This document shows positions 7,677-16,651 of a stretch of 64,000 nt of DNA, one piece after another. The stretch is taken from assembly GCF_003027925.1 (NCBI RefSeq), contig NZ_PYPS01000025.1, positions 1-64,000 of the forward strand, in the 5' to 3' direction. Source of the stretch: Micromonospora sp. RP3T (GTDB taxonomy: Bacteria; Actinomycetota; Actinomycetes; Mycobacteriales; Micromonosporaceae). Under the pieces are notes generated by a model, which made no database searches, was not told where the DNA came from, and saw nothing but the letters and a program-made list of their open reading frames with translations. Numbering within the stretch: position 1 is the stretch's first letter; every line of letters starts with the position of its first letter. A program made the translations under genes and the position numbers.

Positions 7677-8723
7677 ATGGCTGACGAACCCCTGATCCTC
7701 GGCATCGAGACGTCCTGCGACGAGACCGGTGTGGGCATCGTGCGCGGGCACACGCTGCTCGCCGACGCGCTGGCCTCCAGCGTCGAGGAGCACGCCCGGT
7801 TCGGCGGGGTGGTGCCCGAGGTGGCCAGCCGGGCCCACCTGGAGGCGATCGTGCCCACCATGGACCGGGCGTTGCGCGAAGCCGGCGTCACCATCGCCGA
7901 CATCGACGCCATCGCGGTCACCTCCGGTCCGGGTCTGGCCGGCGCGCTGCTCGTCGGCGTCGCCGCCGCCAAGGGGTACGCGGTGGCCGCCGAGAAACCG
8001 GTGTACGGGGTGAACCACCTCGCCGCGCACGTGGCCGTGGACACGCTGGAGCACGGCCCGCTGCCCGAGCCGGCGATCGCGTTGCTGGTCTCCGGCGGGC
8101 ACTCCTCGCTGCTGCGCGTCGACGACCTGGCCCGGGGTGTGGTGCCGCTCGGCGCCACCATCGACGACGCGGCCGGGGAGGCGTTCGACAAGGTGGCCCG
8201 GCTGCTCGGGCTGCCGTTCCCCGGTGGCCCGTACATCGACCGGGAGGCGCGGGCCGGCGACCCGGCGTCGATCGCCTTCCCGCGCGGACTGACCGCCGCG
8301 AAGGACCTGGTCGGACACCGGTTCGACTTCTCCTTCTCCGGCCTGAAGACGGCGGTGGCCCGCTGGGTGGAGGCGCGGCAGCGGGCCGGCGAGCCGGTGC
8401 CGGTGGCCGACGTGGCGGCGTCCTTCCAGGAGGCGGTCTGCGACGTGCTGGTCGGCAAGGCGCTTGACGCCTGCCGCAGCAGCGGGATCGACACGTTGGT
8501 GATCGGCGGCGGGGTGGCGGCCAACTCCCGACTGCGGGCGATGGCCGAGCAGCGGGCCGCGAAGCACGGCGTCCGGGTGCGTACGCCCCGGCCGAAGCTC
8601 TGCACGGACAACGGCGCGATGGTGGCGGCGCTCGGGTCGCACCTGGTCGCCGCGGGGGTCGCCCCGAGCCGGCTGGACCTGCCGGCCGACTCGGCCATGC
8701 CGCTGACCGTGGTCAGCGTCTGA
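7677..8723 (+). CDS. tsaD: tRNA threonylcarbamoyladenosine transferase TsaD
   Basis: Catalytic subunit that moves the threonylcarbamoyl group from TC-AMP to A37 of tRNA. It shows the ASKHA signature GIETSCDETGVGI, the metal-binding NHLAAH motif, LVSGGHSSL, DDAAGEAFDKVARLLGL with PGGP, and GGGVAANSRLR near the C terminus. The length of 348 residues is standard. It lies in the tsaB-rimI-tsaD operon. Confidence 0.97.
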   Translation: MADEPLILGIETSCDETGVGIVRGHTLLADALASSVEEHARFGGVVPEVASRAHLEAIVPTMDRALREAGVTIADIDAIAVTSGPGLAGALLVGVAAAKGYAVAAEKPVYGVNHLAAHVAVDTLEHGPLPEPAIALLVSGGHSSLLRVDDLARGVVPLGATIDDAAGEAFDKVARLLGLPFPGGPYIDREARAGDPASIAFPRGLTAAKDLVGHRFDFSFSGLKTAVARWVEARQRAGEPVPVADVAASFQEAVCDVLVGKALDACRSSGIDTLVIGGGVAANSRLRAMAEQRAAKHGVRVRTPRPKLCTDNGAMVAALGSHLVAAGVAPSRLDLPADSAMPLTVVSV

Positions 8724-8739
8724 CCGGGGAGGAACCGAC

Positions 8740-8994
8740 ATGATCGTCCGGATGTGGGAGGCGAAGGCCGAACCGTACGGCTTCGCCGAGCTGATCACCT
8801 GGGTGTGCGAGACCGCACTGCCCGAGTTCGAGCACGACCCGATGCACGTCGGCAGCGAGGTGTTCTCCTCCACCGACCACCGGCTCGTGGTCATCTCGAA
8901 GTGGCGCAACAACCCCCGGGAGCTGCCCGAACCGCCCACTCGCCTGGTCGCCCGTGCACCGCACAGCTGGGACTTCACCGAGGTCGACCGCTAG
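8740..8994 (+). CDS. Small hypothetical protein, possible dimeric alpha/beta-barrel fold
   Basis: 84-residue soluble protein starting MIVRMWEAKAEPYGF, with a central SEVFSSTDHRLVVISKW strand pair. GGGGAGG at 8726-8732 is well placed for the ATG. It trails tsaD by 16 nt and is probably co-transcribed. The pattern of an N-terminal strand, a helix and a strand with an aromatic end faintly resembles the antibiotic-biosynthesis-monooxygenase (ABM) fold. No function can be assigned from sequence. Confidence 0.75.
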   Translation: MIVRMWEAKAEPYGFAELITWVCETALPEFEHDPMHVGSEVFSSTDHRLVVISKWRNNPRELPEPPTRLVARAPHSWDFTEVDR

Positions 8995-9017
8995 GCGACG
9001 GTCGTCACGGCGTCCGC

Positions 9018-9073
9018 GTAAGGAGGGGCCCCTTCCTAACGCCTGGCGTATAGGAAGGGGCCCCGCTTAACAC
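9018..9073. repeat. Dispersed GGGGCCCC palindromic repeat, copy 1
   Basis: Two GGGGCCCC cores (within AGGAGGGGCCCCTTCC and GGAAGGGGCCCCGC) flank a central TAACGCCTGGCGTATA. It lies between two convergent genes, where its hairpin may act as a terminator. Related copies are at 15583-15635 and 30152-30206. Confidence 0.8.
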
Positions 9074-9077
9074 CCCG

Positions 9078-9815
9078 TCAGGCGCGGCGCATCAGCCGCC
9101 AGGTGGTGTACCCGCCGGTGCCCAACGCGAGCAGGAAGACCGCCCACACGATCCCGGTGCCCACCTGGAGCCCGCCGCCGCTGGACGCGTTGGCCTGGGC
9201 GGCGGCGACCAGCGAGTCGCTCTGCGCGGCCGGCAGCGCGGGCGGCGGCAACTGCTGCCAGCGGACCAGCCCGGTGCTCTCCAGCATGGTCATGTGGTCG
9301 TTGACGAACTTGTTGGCGTCCTCGGCGAGCTTGCGCACGACCGGGTCCTTGGTGCTCGCCCGCACCGCCCCGATCACCGGGAAGATGTTGCCGTGGGCGA
9401 CCCGGAGCCGGGTGACGAAGATCTGGTCGAACTGCGCGCCGCTGGCGTTCTGCATCTCGGTCAGCCAACCCTTCTGCTGGGTCGTCGGGTCCGTCGGCAG
9501 CACCGCCCCCAGCTTGTTCGCCGCCTCGACCACCAACTGGTCCAGGACACCGTGCTGGCGGGCGATCTCCGCGCCGACCTCCCGTACCCGGGGGGACTGG
9601 CCCTTCTCGGCGGCCATCGTGCCGGCCGGCATCTCCCAGAGGCCGGCCAGTCGGACGCCGTTGAGCAGCGTCATGTCCGCGGCGTTCATCTGCACCCCGG
9701 GATTGGGTGCGGCCAGAGCCGCGCCGGGAAGAACGCCGATCCCCGCGCCGATCGCGACGAGCAGCAGGGTCACCCGGTGCGCCAGCCGGCGACGTGCGGA
9801 TTCCAGCGATGCCAT
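9078..9815 (-). CDS. Secreted/membrane DUF4142 protein
   Basis: 245 residues. A signal peptide covers residues about 12-36 (hydrophobic core then ALAAP). The central helical DUF4142-like domain (about 40-185) contains NGVRLAGLWEMPAG and an HGNIFPVIGAVR segment. A C-terminal transmembrane helix (about 215-238) is followed by RLMRR. GAGGAGG upstream supports the ATG at 9815. DUF4142 proteins are helical-bundle proteins with no established biochemical role. The layout here implies an extracytoplasmic domain anchored at its C terminus. Confidence 0.88.
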   Translation of the reverse strand: MASLESARRRLAHRVTLLLVAIGAGIGVLPGAALAAPNPGVQMNAADMTLLNGVRLAGLWEMPAGTMAAEKGQSPRVREVGAEIARQHGVLDQLVVEAANKLGAVLPTDPTTQQKGWLTEMQNASGAQFDQIFVTRLRVAHGNIFPVIGAVRASTKDPVVRKLAEDANKFVNDHMTMLESTGLVRWQQLPPPALPAAQSDSLVAAAQANASSGGGLQVGTGIVWAVFLLALGTGGYTTWRLMRRA

Positions 9816-9914
9816 GGTTGCGGTGCCTCCTCGGTCCGGACCGGTACGCGGGGTCGCGGGACGGCCGAGCCCACCGGCCGCCCGTCCGCACGTTGGTACG
9901 GATCACCGGGCCGA

Positions 9915-11102
9915 TCAGTTCAGCGGGTCGGCCAGGAGGCGTTCGAAGGCCAGCTCGGCGGCGCCGACGAGGGCCGCGTCGTCGCCGAGTTCCGGGGTCC
10001 GCAGCCGCACGTGCTCCAGGCAGGCGGGCAGCCCGTTGCGGTTGAGCCGGCTGCGCACCTGGGCGGCGGCGGCCAGGTAGAGGTCGCGCATGGTGCCGCC
10101 GAAGATGACCATCTCCGGGTTGAAGATGTTGACCAGGTTGGCCACGCCGAAGCCGAGCCAGTCGCCGGCCTGCCGTACCGCGCTCTGCGCGCGGGCGTCC
10201 CCGCGGTCGGCCGCGTCGAAGACGCTCAGCAGCGCGTCCCGGCCGCGCGCCTCGGCCCGGCCGGCGGCCCGCAGCAGCCCGTGCTCGCCGATCTCGGTCT
10301 CCCAGCAGCCGTGCCGACCGCAGTCGCAGCGCGCCCCGTCGCGGACCACCACCATGTGGCCGACCTCGCCGCCGTAGCCGCCGTGCCCGGTCAGCCGCCG
10401 GCCACCGGCGATGATGCCGGCGCCCACGCCGACGTCGCCGTACAGGTAGATGACGTTGTCGCAGCCGGTGGCCGCGCCGCGGGCGTGCTCGGCGAACGCG
10501 GCCACGTCGGCCACGTTGCCCACCGTGATGGGGACGTCGATGCCCAGCTCGGCGGCGAGCGCCGCGCCGATCGGCTGGTCCACCCAGCCGGTGGTGGGGC
10601 TGAGCCGCACCAGCCCGTCGTCGCGGCGCACCATGCCGCAGACCGCCACTCCGGCGCCGACGCAGAACGAGCCGTCCGGCACCGCCTGGTGCATCTCCTT
10701 GACGGCGCCGGCCAGCAGCGGGGCGGCCTCGCCGGCGACCAGGTTGCGCGGCCGGTCCAGCTCCCGGCGGTCGAGCACCTCACCGCCGAGACCGACCCGC
10801 GCGGCCCGCAGCCGGTCCACCTCGACGCTGTACGCGTACGCGTAGACCCGTCCCGACTCGGGCCGGACGACGAGTGACGGTCGTCCGGCCCGGCCGGTCT
10901 CCTTCGGCGTCCCCTCGCTGACCAGACCGGCGCCGGCCAGGTCGGCGGTCAGCGCGCCGATGGTGCTGCGGTTGAGCCCGAGCGCGGTGGTCAGTTCCGC
11001 GCGCGTGGTGGCCCCGTGCACGTGCACGTAGCGGAGCAATGCGCCCAGGTTCTGCCGTCGGATCTCGTCCTGACTGGGACCCGCGCGCATTGCCACTGCC
11101 AT
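9915..11102 (-). CDS. ROK-family transcriptional repressor (XylR/NagC type)
   Basis: 395 residues with an N-terminal winged HTH (RRQNLGALLRYVHVHGATTR, then LTTALGLNRSTIGALTADL) and a C-terminal ROK sugar-kinase-like domain. The ROK domain has VGVGAGIIAGG, a GGYGGEVGHM motif and the zinc-site CDCGRHGCWE. It follows the sugar ABC permease gene by 18 nt on the same strand, so it is the last gene of that operon and very likely its sugar-responsive repressor. The inducer is unknown, though xylose-like sugars fit the transporter family. Confidence 0.92.
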   Translation of the reverse strand: MAVAMRAGPSQDEIRRQNLGALLRYVHVHGATTRAELTTALGLNRSTIGALTADLAGAGLVSEGTPKETGRAGRPSLVVRPESGRVYAYAYSVEVDRLRAARVGLGGEVLDRRELDRPRNLVAGEAAPLLAGAVKEMHQAVPDGSFCVGAGVAVCGMVRRDDGLVRLSPTTGWVDQPIGAALAAELGIDVPITVGNVADVAAFAEHARGAATGCDNVIYLYGDVGVGAGIIAGGRRLTGHGGYGGEVGHMVVVRDGARCDCGRHGCWETEIGEHGLLRAAGRAEARGRDALLSVFDAADRGDARAQSAVRQAGDWLGFGVANLVNIFNPEMVIFGGTMRDLYLAAAAQVRSRLNRNGLPACLEHVRLRTPELGDDAALVGAAELAFERLLADPLN

Positions 11103-11120
11103 GGTGTGTCCGTACCCGGG

Positions 11121-12380
11121 TCAGCGCGTGCCGGTGGCGGCGGCCCGCCGCCTCGACAGCGCGTCGATGGTCGCCGCGGCGAGCAGCACCACGCCGGTGA
11201 CCACGAACTTGACGCCCGAGCTGTATCCCATCAGTCCCATACCGTTGTCGATCACCGCGACCACCGCGCCGCCGAGCACGGCGTCGAGGACCCGGCCCTT
11301 GCCGCCGAAGAGGCTGGTGCCGCCGATCACCGCCGCGCCGACGGCGTACAGCAGCACGTTACTGCCACCGGTGTTGGGGTCGACCGAGTTGGCCCGGCTG
11401 GCCGCCACGATGCCGCCGATGGCGGCCATCCCGGAGCAGATGACGAAGACCGAGATGCGGATCTTGTCCACGTTGATGCCGGCCCGGCGGGCCGCCTCGG
11501 CGTTGCCGCCGACCGCGTAGATGTGCCGGCCGTAGCTGGTGCGCTGGAGCACGAACGTCCAGACGACCAGCAGCAGCGCGATGATCGGCACCACGATCGG
11601 CACGCCCTTGAGCGAGACCACCAGCACGTTGCGGCTGCGCTCCAGGTTCAGCACGTAGACCGCGACACCGAGCACCACGGCGAGCCCGCCGATCCGCGCG
11701 GCCACCACCGCGATCGGGTCGGTCACCAGGCCCCGGGCGGACCGGTTGCGGTGCCGCAGGAGCTGCACGGCCGCGTACCCGGCGATGGCCAGCGCGGCCA
11801 GCGCCCAGCCCAGCACCGGGGAGATGTTGCGGTTGGCGATCGCCACCAGCACGTCGTCGCGGACCGCGATGTTCGCGCCCTCGTCCATCAGCGTCAGCAC
11901 GACGCCCTGGAAGGCCAGGAAGCCGGCGAGCGTGACCACGAAGGACGGGATGCCGACCTTCGCGACCAGCAGGCCGAGCACGACGCCGATCACCACGCCG
12001 GTGACGACGGCGGCCAGCACCGCCACGTACCAGGGGTAGCCGAGCACGGTGACGGTGTTGGCCAGGATCGCCGCGCAGACGCCGCTGGCGAACCCGGCGG
12101 AGAGGTCGATCTCGCCGAGCAGCAGCACGAAGACCAGACCCATCGCGATCAGCGTGACCGCGGCGCCCTGGGTGAACAGGTTGGCGAGGTTGCCGGCCGT
12201 GAAGAACGACGGGCGGGCGATCGAGAAGCCCACCGCGAGCACGACCAGCATGACCACGGCGGGCAGCGCGCCGATGTCGCCGCCGCGTACCCGGCGCCAG
12301 TAGTTGTTCACGTGGCTGCCCACGGTCGGCGCCGGGGCGACGCCGGCCGGGCCTTCCTTCTTCACGACGGTGGCGGTCAT
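11121..12380 (-). CDS. Sugar ABC transporter permease (XylH-like)
   Basis: 419-residue inner-membrane permease of the carbohydrate-uptake-2 family, about ten hydrophobic segments, with the family motif GEIDLSAGF near residue 110 and GRHIYAVGGNAEAARRAGI in the cytoplasmic coupling loop. The N-terminal 40 residues are cytoplasmic. The start ATG at 12380 overlaps the ATPase stop (ATGA). The central insertion with extra hydrophobic segments resembles XylH rather than the shorter RbsC. Confidence 0.93.
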   Translation of the reverse strand: MTATVVKKEGPAGVAPAPTVGSHVNNYWRRVRGGDIGALPAVVMLVVLAVGFSIARPSFFTAGNLANLFTQGAAVTLIAMGLVFVLLLGEIDLSAGFASGVCAAILANTVTVLGYPWYVAVLAAVVTGVVIGVVLGLLVAKVGIPSFVVTLAGFLAFQGVVLTLMDEGANIAVRDDVLVAIANRNISPVLGWALAALAIAGYAAVQLLRHRNRSARGLVTDPIAVVAARIGGLAVVLGVAVYVLNLERSRNVLVVSLKGVPIVVPIIALLLVVWTFVLQRTSYGRHIYAVGGNAEAARRAGINVDKIRISVFVICSGMAAIGGIVAASRANSVDPNTGGSNVLLYAVGAAVIGGTSLFGGKGRVLDAVLGGAVVAVIDNGMGLMGYSSGVKFVVTGVVLLAAATIDALSRRRAAATGTR

Positions 12381-13195
12381 CGGACGGCTCCTGGTGTGGT
12401 GTCGGCGGGCGCGGCGCCGGTGCCGTTGCTGCCCGGTTCGCCGGCGAGGCCGAGGCCGCCGGAGCGGCCGGCGGTGATCAGCTCGACCACCTGCGAGTGG
12501 GTGATGTCGGTGGTCTTCACCTGGGCGACCATCTGGCCGAGGTAGAGCGCCGCGATCCGGTCGGAGACGGCGAAGACGTCGTTCATGTTGTGCGAGATGA
12601 GCACCACGGCCAGGCCGTTGTCGGCCAGCCGGCGGACCAGCTCCAGCACCTGGGCGGTCTGCGCGACGCCGAGCGCGGCGGTCGGCTCGTCCAGGATGAC
12701 CAGCCTGCTGTTCCAGAGCACCGCCTTGGCGATGGCCACCGTCTGCCGCTGGCCGCCGGAGAGGCTGGACACGTGCTGGCGCAGCGACTTCACGGTCCGG
12801 ACGCTGAGGCCGGCGAGCGTCTCGGCGGCCATCTGCTCCATCGTCGGCTCGTCGAGCACGATGCCGCTGCGCTTCTCCCGGCCGAGGAACATGTTCTGCA
12901 CGATGTCGAGGTTGTCGCAGAGCGCCAGGTCCTGGTAGACGACCTCGATCCCGAGCGCGGCGGCGTCCCGGGGGCTGCTGATGCTCACCGGTCGGCCGTC
13001 GAAGAGGAACTCGCCAGCGTCGGTGGGGTAGATGCCGCTGATGCACTTGACCAGGGTCGACTTGCCGGCGCCGTTGTCGCCGACCAGCGCGGTCACCTCG
13101 CCGGGGTGCGCGGCGAAGGCGACGTCACGCAGCACCTGGACGGGACCGAAGCTCTTGTCGATCCCGCGTAGCTCCAGCAGGGGGGTTGCGGACAC
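12377..13195 (-). CDS. Sugar ABC transporter ATP-binding protein
   Basis: 272-residue single nucleotide-binding domain: Walker A GDNGAGKST, signature LSGGQRQ, Walker B LVILDEPTAAL, H-loop LISHN. Most sugar ABC ATPases of this family have two fused domains; this one has a single domain plus a Gly/Ala-rich C-terminal tail, as in FrcA-like proteins. AAAGGAG sits upstream of the GTG start. It works with the adjacent permease and binding protein. Confidence 0.93.
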   Translation of the reverse strand: MSATPLLELRGIDKSFGPVQVLRDVAFAAHPGEVTALVGDNGAGKSTLVKCISGIYPTDAGEFLFDGRPVSISSPRDAAALGIEVVYQDLALCDNLDIVQNMFLGREKRSGIVLDEPTMEQMAAETLAGLSVRTVKSLRQHVSSLSGGQRQTVAIAKAVLWNSRLVILDEPTAALGVAQTAQVLELVRRLADNGLAVVLISHNMNDVFAVSDRIAALYLGQMVAQVKTTDITHSQVVELITAGRSGGLGLAGEPGSNGTGAAPADTTPGAVR

Positions 13196-13301
13196 GGGGG
13201 TCTCCTTTGGGCGGAGGGAGGTCTCGGATCCCGTCCGGCGTGGGCGCCGCCCGGCGCGGGAGTGGTCCCGTGCCGGGCGGCGCCGCCTGAGGCGGGGTGG
13301 G

Positions 13302-14405
13302 TCAGCTCACGCCGGCGTCGGTGCAGAGCTTGGCGAACGCACCGGTGCAGAGCTCGTCCTTGGTGATGTAGCCGTCGGCCACGACGTCCTTGACGTTGTC
13401 CTTGTAGATGGCCTTCGGCTCCAGCAGCACGGCCGGCACGTCCCGGTTGCCCTCCGGGTCCTTGACGGTCTGGCCGGTGTCCTTCGTCTCGCCCTTGGCG
13501 AGCGCGATGGCCAGCTCGGAGGCGGCGTCCGCCTCCTTCTTGACCGCCTTGTAGACGGTCATGCACTGGTCGCCGGCGAGGATGTTCTGCAGACCCTCCT
13601 TGGTGGCGTCCTGGCCGGTCACCGGGACCTTGCCGTTGAGCTTGTTCTTCTTCAGCACCGAGATGGCCGCGTTGCCGAGACCGTCGTTGGCGGCGAGCAC
13701 GCCGTCGATCTTGCCGCCGGCCTTGGTCAGCTGCTGCTCGAAGATCGTGGCGGCCTGCGCGTTGTCCCACGCCGGCACCGAGTCGTCGGCGACCTTGGTG
13801 TACTCCTTCGAGTCGAACTTCGGCTTGAGCACCGAGTCGTACCCGTTCTTGAACAGGGTGGCGTTGTTGTCGGTCGGCGAGCCGTTGAGGTACGCGATCG
13901 ACGGGTTCTTGGCGCCCTTGTCGGTCAGGCACTTGCTCAGGCCCTCGCCCTGGAGCTTGCCGACGGCCTCGTTGTCGAAGCTGACGTAGTACTGGGCGGA
14001 GCCGCCAAGGGTCAGCCGGTCGTAGTCGATCGTGGCGACGCCCTGCGACTTGGCCTTGTCGAGCACGGCCTTGCCGGTGCCGGAGTCCAGGTTGACGATC
14101 ATCAGCACGTTGACGCCGTTGGTGATCATCTGGTCGGCGATGGTCTGGAACGCGGTCTTGTCGTTCTGCGCGTTCTGGATGTCGGACTCGACGCCGGCGG
14201 CGTCGAACGCCTCCTTGAGGAACTTGCGGTCCGCGCCCTCCCAGCGGGCGGAGGACTTGCTGTCCGGCAGGATCACGCCGATCTTCGGCTTCTTGTCGTT
14301 CGAACCGCCGGCCTGGTCGGAAGAACCGCCGTTGTCACCGCAGGCGGCCATGCTGCCGGTCGCGAGGAGACCGACGGCCGCGAAGGTGAGGAAGCCCTTG
14401 CGCAT
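13302..14405 (-). CDS. Sugar ABC transporter substrate-binding lipoprotein (XylF-like)
   Basis: 367-residue lipoprotein. The signal peptide ends in the lipobox GSMAAC, with Cys about residue 22, followed by a Gly/Ser linker. The mature part is a type-I periplasmic-binding fold (KIGVILPDSKSSARWEG, DGVLAANDGLGNAA) that closely follows D-xylose-binding XylF. It is the first gene of the SBP-ATPase-permease-ROK operon. AAAGGA lies upstream of ATG 14405. The upstream region holds TTGTT/AACAA half-sites (14512-14516, 14526-14530) that could be part of a ROK operator. Confidence 0.93.
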   Translation of the reverse strand: MRKGFLTFAAVGLLATGSMAACGDNGGSSDQAGGSNDKKPKIGVILPDSKSSARWEGADRKFLKEAFDAAGVESDIQNAQNDKTAFQTIADQMITNGVNVLMIVNLDSGTGKAVLDKAKSQGVATIDYDRLTLGGSAQYYVSFDNEAVGKLQGEGLSKCLTDKGAKNPSIAYLNGSPTDNNATLFKNGYDSVLKPKFDSKEYTKVADDSVPAWDNAQAATIFEQQLTKAGGKIDGVLAANDGLGNAAISVLKKNKLNGKVPVTGQDATKEGLQNILAGDQCMTVYKAVKKEADAASELAIALAKGETKDTGQTVKDPEGNRDVPAVLLEPKAIYKDNVKDVVADGYITKDELCTGAFAKLCTDAGVS

Positions 14406-14590
14406 GTGCACGGGTCCTTTCGGGGGTGGGGGAGTTGTTGACGGTGTTTTGTTGTGTCCGGCAACGTATTCCGCGCTTCCCGCGCTCCGCAAGAGTGCCG
14501 AGGTCAGAAGTTTGTTGGCGGCGGTAACAATTCAGCAACGCGGTTGTCACCCCACGGACACCGGCTGCGGAAACGCTCCCACCGTCCGGT

Positions 14591-15070
14591 TCAGCCGGCC
14601 GCGATCGGGGCGGTCACGGCCCCGGTCAGCGCCACCAGATCGCCCGGCGCGAGTTGCACCTGGAGGCCGCGACGACCGGCCGAGACGTACACCGTCGGGT
14701 GTGCCAGCGCGGACGCGTCGACCACGGTCGGCAGCGCCCGGCGCTGCCCCAGCGGGCTGATCCCGCCCCGCACGTAACCGGTCGCCCGCTCGGCCACCGC
14801 CCGGTCGGCCAGCGCGGCCCGCTTGCCGCCGACCGCCACGGCGAGGGCCTTCAGGTCCAGTTCCCCGGTCACTGGCACCACCGCCACGGTCAACCCGCCG
14901 TCGACGTCGGTGACCAGCGACTTGAACACCCGCTCCGGTGGCACCCCGAGGGCGTCGGCGACCAACGCGCCGTAGTTCGGCGCGTCCGGCGACACGGCGT
15001 GCGGGTGGGTGCTGTGCGCGATCTTCCGCCTGGTCAGCAGCATGGTCGCCGGAGTGCCCTGTCCCGCCAT
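14591..15070 (-). CDS. ybaK: YbaK/EbsC-type Cys-tRNA(Pro) deacylase
   Basis: 159 residues of the YbaK/ProX editing fold, which hydrolyses mischarged Cys-tRNA(Pro). Family features are FKSLVTDVDGG with the conserved Lys, the strand LTVAVVPVTGELDL, and GYVRGGISPLGQRR. ATG 15070 was chosen; a TTG 9 nt further upstream is less likely. It stands alone between the sugar operon and the methyltransferase gene. Confidence 0.92.
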   Translation of the reverse strand: MAGQGTPATMLLTRRKIAHSTHPHAVSPDAPNYGALVADALGVPPERVFKSLVTDVDGGLTVAVVPVTGELDLKALAVAVGGKRAALADRAVAERATGYVRGGISPLGQRRALPTVVDASALAHPTVYVSAGRRGLQVQLAPGDLVALTGAVTAPIAAG

Positions 15071-15163
15071 GACCGTCAAGCTAACCCGGCCGCCGGATCC
15101 CGGCGAGCCGATACGGGCGGCGCGGTGGCCGGACGGCGCCGGTCAGCCGGTGGTCGGGGCCGG

Positions 15164-16396
15164 TCAGCCGGTGGTCGGGGCCGGGCGGCCGATCAGCACG
15201 GTGGGCGCGCCGGCCACCCGGGTCAGCACCAGGCTGGCCGCCTCGTCGCCGGCCAGGCGCAGGTCACGGCGCAGCTTCTCCGGCTCCAGCGCCGAGCCCC
15301 GCTTCAGGATCTCCACCCGGCCGACCCGGCGCTCCCGCAGCAGGGCGCGCAGCCGCTTCAGCGAGAACGGCAGCACGTCGGTGATCTCCAGGCAGCGGGC
15401 GAACGGGGTGGGGTGTGCCGTGTCCGCGTACAGGTAGGCGATCGACGGGTCGGCGAGCGTGGCGTCCAGGTCGGCGGCCAGCTCCGCGACCAGGTGCGCG
15501 CGCACCACCGCCGGGTCGGGGTCGTACAGGAACCGCCGGACCGCGCCCACCTCCGCCTCGTCGGCGCCGCTGCCGGTCAGTCGATAAGAAGGGGCCCCGC
15601 CTCTACCGGAGGCGTTAAAAGGGGGCCCCTCCTTCTCCCGGAGCAGGGTGGCGCGACGGGGGACGGCGGCCAGCGGGCCGCACCAGAGGGCGGCCTCCAC
15701 CAGGTCGCCGTCGACGCTCACCCACTCCGCCTCGGCGCCGGCCGGGATCAGCGCGTGGTCCAGGCCGGGCGCCACCTTGACCACGGTGCGCGGCACGCGC
15801 GCGGCCAACCCGGTGACGAAGTCCCACGGCGGCGAGTAGGCGTTCGGGTCGAAGATGCGCCGCCCGGTGCCGGCCCGCCGCCGCGCCGGGTCGCAGAACG
15901 CCCCGTCGACCCGGGTCACGTCGAACGCGGTGGCGTCGCCGCACTCGACGGTGACCAGTCCGGCCAGCCCGGCGGCCTCGGCGTTCGCGGCGGCCATCGC
16001 GGCGGTGACCGGGTCGGCCTCCACCGCGTACACCCGGATGCCGGCGCGGGCCGCGGCGAGCGCGTCGGCGCCCAGCCCGCACCCGAGGTCGGCAAGCGTG
16101 GTCACGCCCGCGGCGCGCAGCCGGGCGGCCCGCCGGTCGGCGACCCCCCGGCGGGTGGCCTGCTCCAGCCCGGGGCGGGTGAGGAACATTCGGGCCGCCG
16201 CCGTGCCGAACTTGCCGACCGCCCGGCGGCGCAGCTCCGCCTGGGTCAGCGCGGCCGCCGCGAGCCCGCCCGGGATCCCGGCCGAGCGCAGCGCGGCGGC
16301 CGCCGCCAGCGGGTCGCCGCCGGCCACCCGCTCCGCCGCGGCGAGCGCGGCCGACCCCTCGGGGGTACGCAGCGCGGTGAGCTGGTCGAGATCCAT
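15164..16396 (-). CDS. Class I SAM-dependent methyltransferase (THUMP-like), carrying an in-frame palindromic repeat
   Basis: 410 residues. The N-terminal helical part (1-95) is followed by a Rossmann SAM-binding core with motif I ADLGCGLGADALA at about 102-114, an acidic strand end AVEADP (124-129), and a CDPARR motif IV at 168-173. The family is annotated as THUMP-like methyltransferase; the substrate is not known. Residues about 254-274 (EKEGPPFNASGRGGAPSYRL) are translated from the dispersed GGGGCCCC palindrome at 15583-15635, so the gene has taken up a repeat without losing frame. The 3' end contains a 21-bp direct duplication (about 15139-15180) covering the stop region. Confidence 0.85.
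   Translation of the reverse strand: MDLDQLTALRTPEGSAALAAAERVAGGDPLAAAAALRSAGIPGGLAAAALTQAELRRRAVGKFGTAAARMFLTRPGLEQATRRGVADRRAARLRAAGVTTLADLGCGLGADALAAARAGIRVYAVEADPVTAAMAAANAEAAGLAGLVTVECGDATAFDVTRVDGAFCDPARRRAGTGRRIFDPNAYSPPWDFVTGLAARVPRTVVKVAPGLDHALIPAGAEAEWVSVDGDLVEAALWCGPLAAVPRRATLLREKEGPPFNASGRGGAPSYRLTGSGADEAEVGAVRRFLYDPDPAVVRAHLVAELAADLDATLADPSIAYLYADTAHPTPFARCLEITDVLPFSLKRLRALLRERRVGRVEILKRGSALEPEKLRRDLRLAGDEAASLVLTRVAGAPTVLIGRPAPTTG
15583..15635. repeat. Dispersed GGGGCCCC palindromic repeat, copy 2, inside a coding gene
   Basis: Inverted relative to copies 1 and 3. It shares about 30 identical consecutive bases with the reverse complement of the 30152-30206 copy (GGGGCCCC core, CTCTACCGGAGGCGTTAA centre). 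It is translated in frame within the methyltransferase gene. Confidence 0.85.
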
Positions 16397-16444
16397 CCGC
16401 CCATTCTCCCGACCCGTCCCGGAGGCGACACGAGGGGCGACGCG

Positions 16445-16471
16445 CTGGCACTCTCCTTGACGGAGTGCTAG
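16445..16471. promoter_or_regulatory. CIRCE element 1 (HrcA operator)
   Basis: CTGGCACTC-N9-GAGTGCTAG, the controlling inverted repeat of chaperone expression, about 180 nt upstream of groES. The arms match with one difference. It implies heat-shock repression by HrcA, which is not encoded in the window. Confidence 0.92.
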
Positions 16472-16489
16472 CCGAGGAATAACCTGCGA

Positions 16490-16516
16490 TTAGCACTCTC
16501 ACCCTGAGGGTGCCAA
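16490..16516. promoter_or_regulatory. CIRCE element 2 (HrcA operator)
   Basis: TTAGCACTC-N9-GGGTGCCAA. The left arm is a perfect CIRCE half-site and the right arm is degenerate. Its centre is 45 bp from that of the first CIRCE, so two HrcA dimers could bind the groESL promoter. Confidence 0.88.
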
Positions 16517-16651
16517 TGCCCGGGCCTGGTGCCCGAGCGTTGAACGCCAGGCGGACCGGCACCCGCGACGACGGCCCCGCCCGGTGGCATGTGGCAGATT
16601 GACGCCGGTCGGCGTGTCGACCGGCAACGACACCAAGTACCCCAGGAGGGT

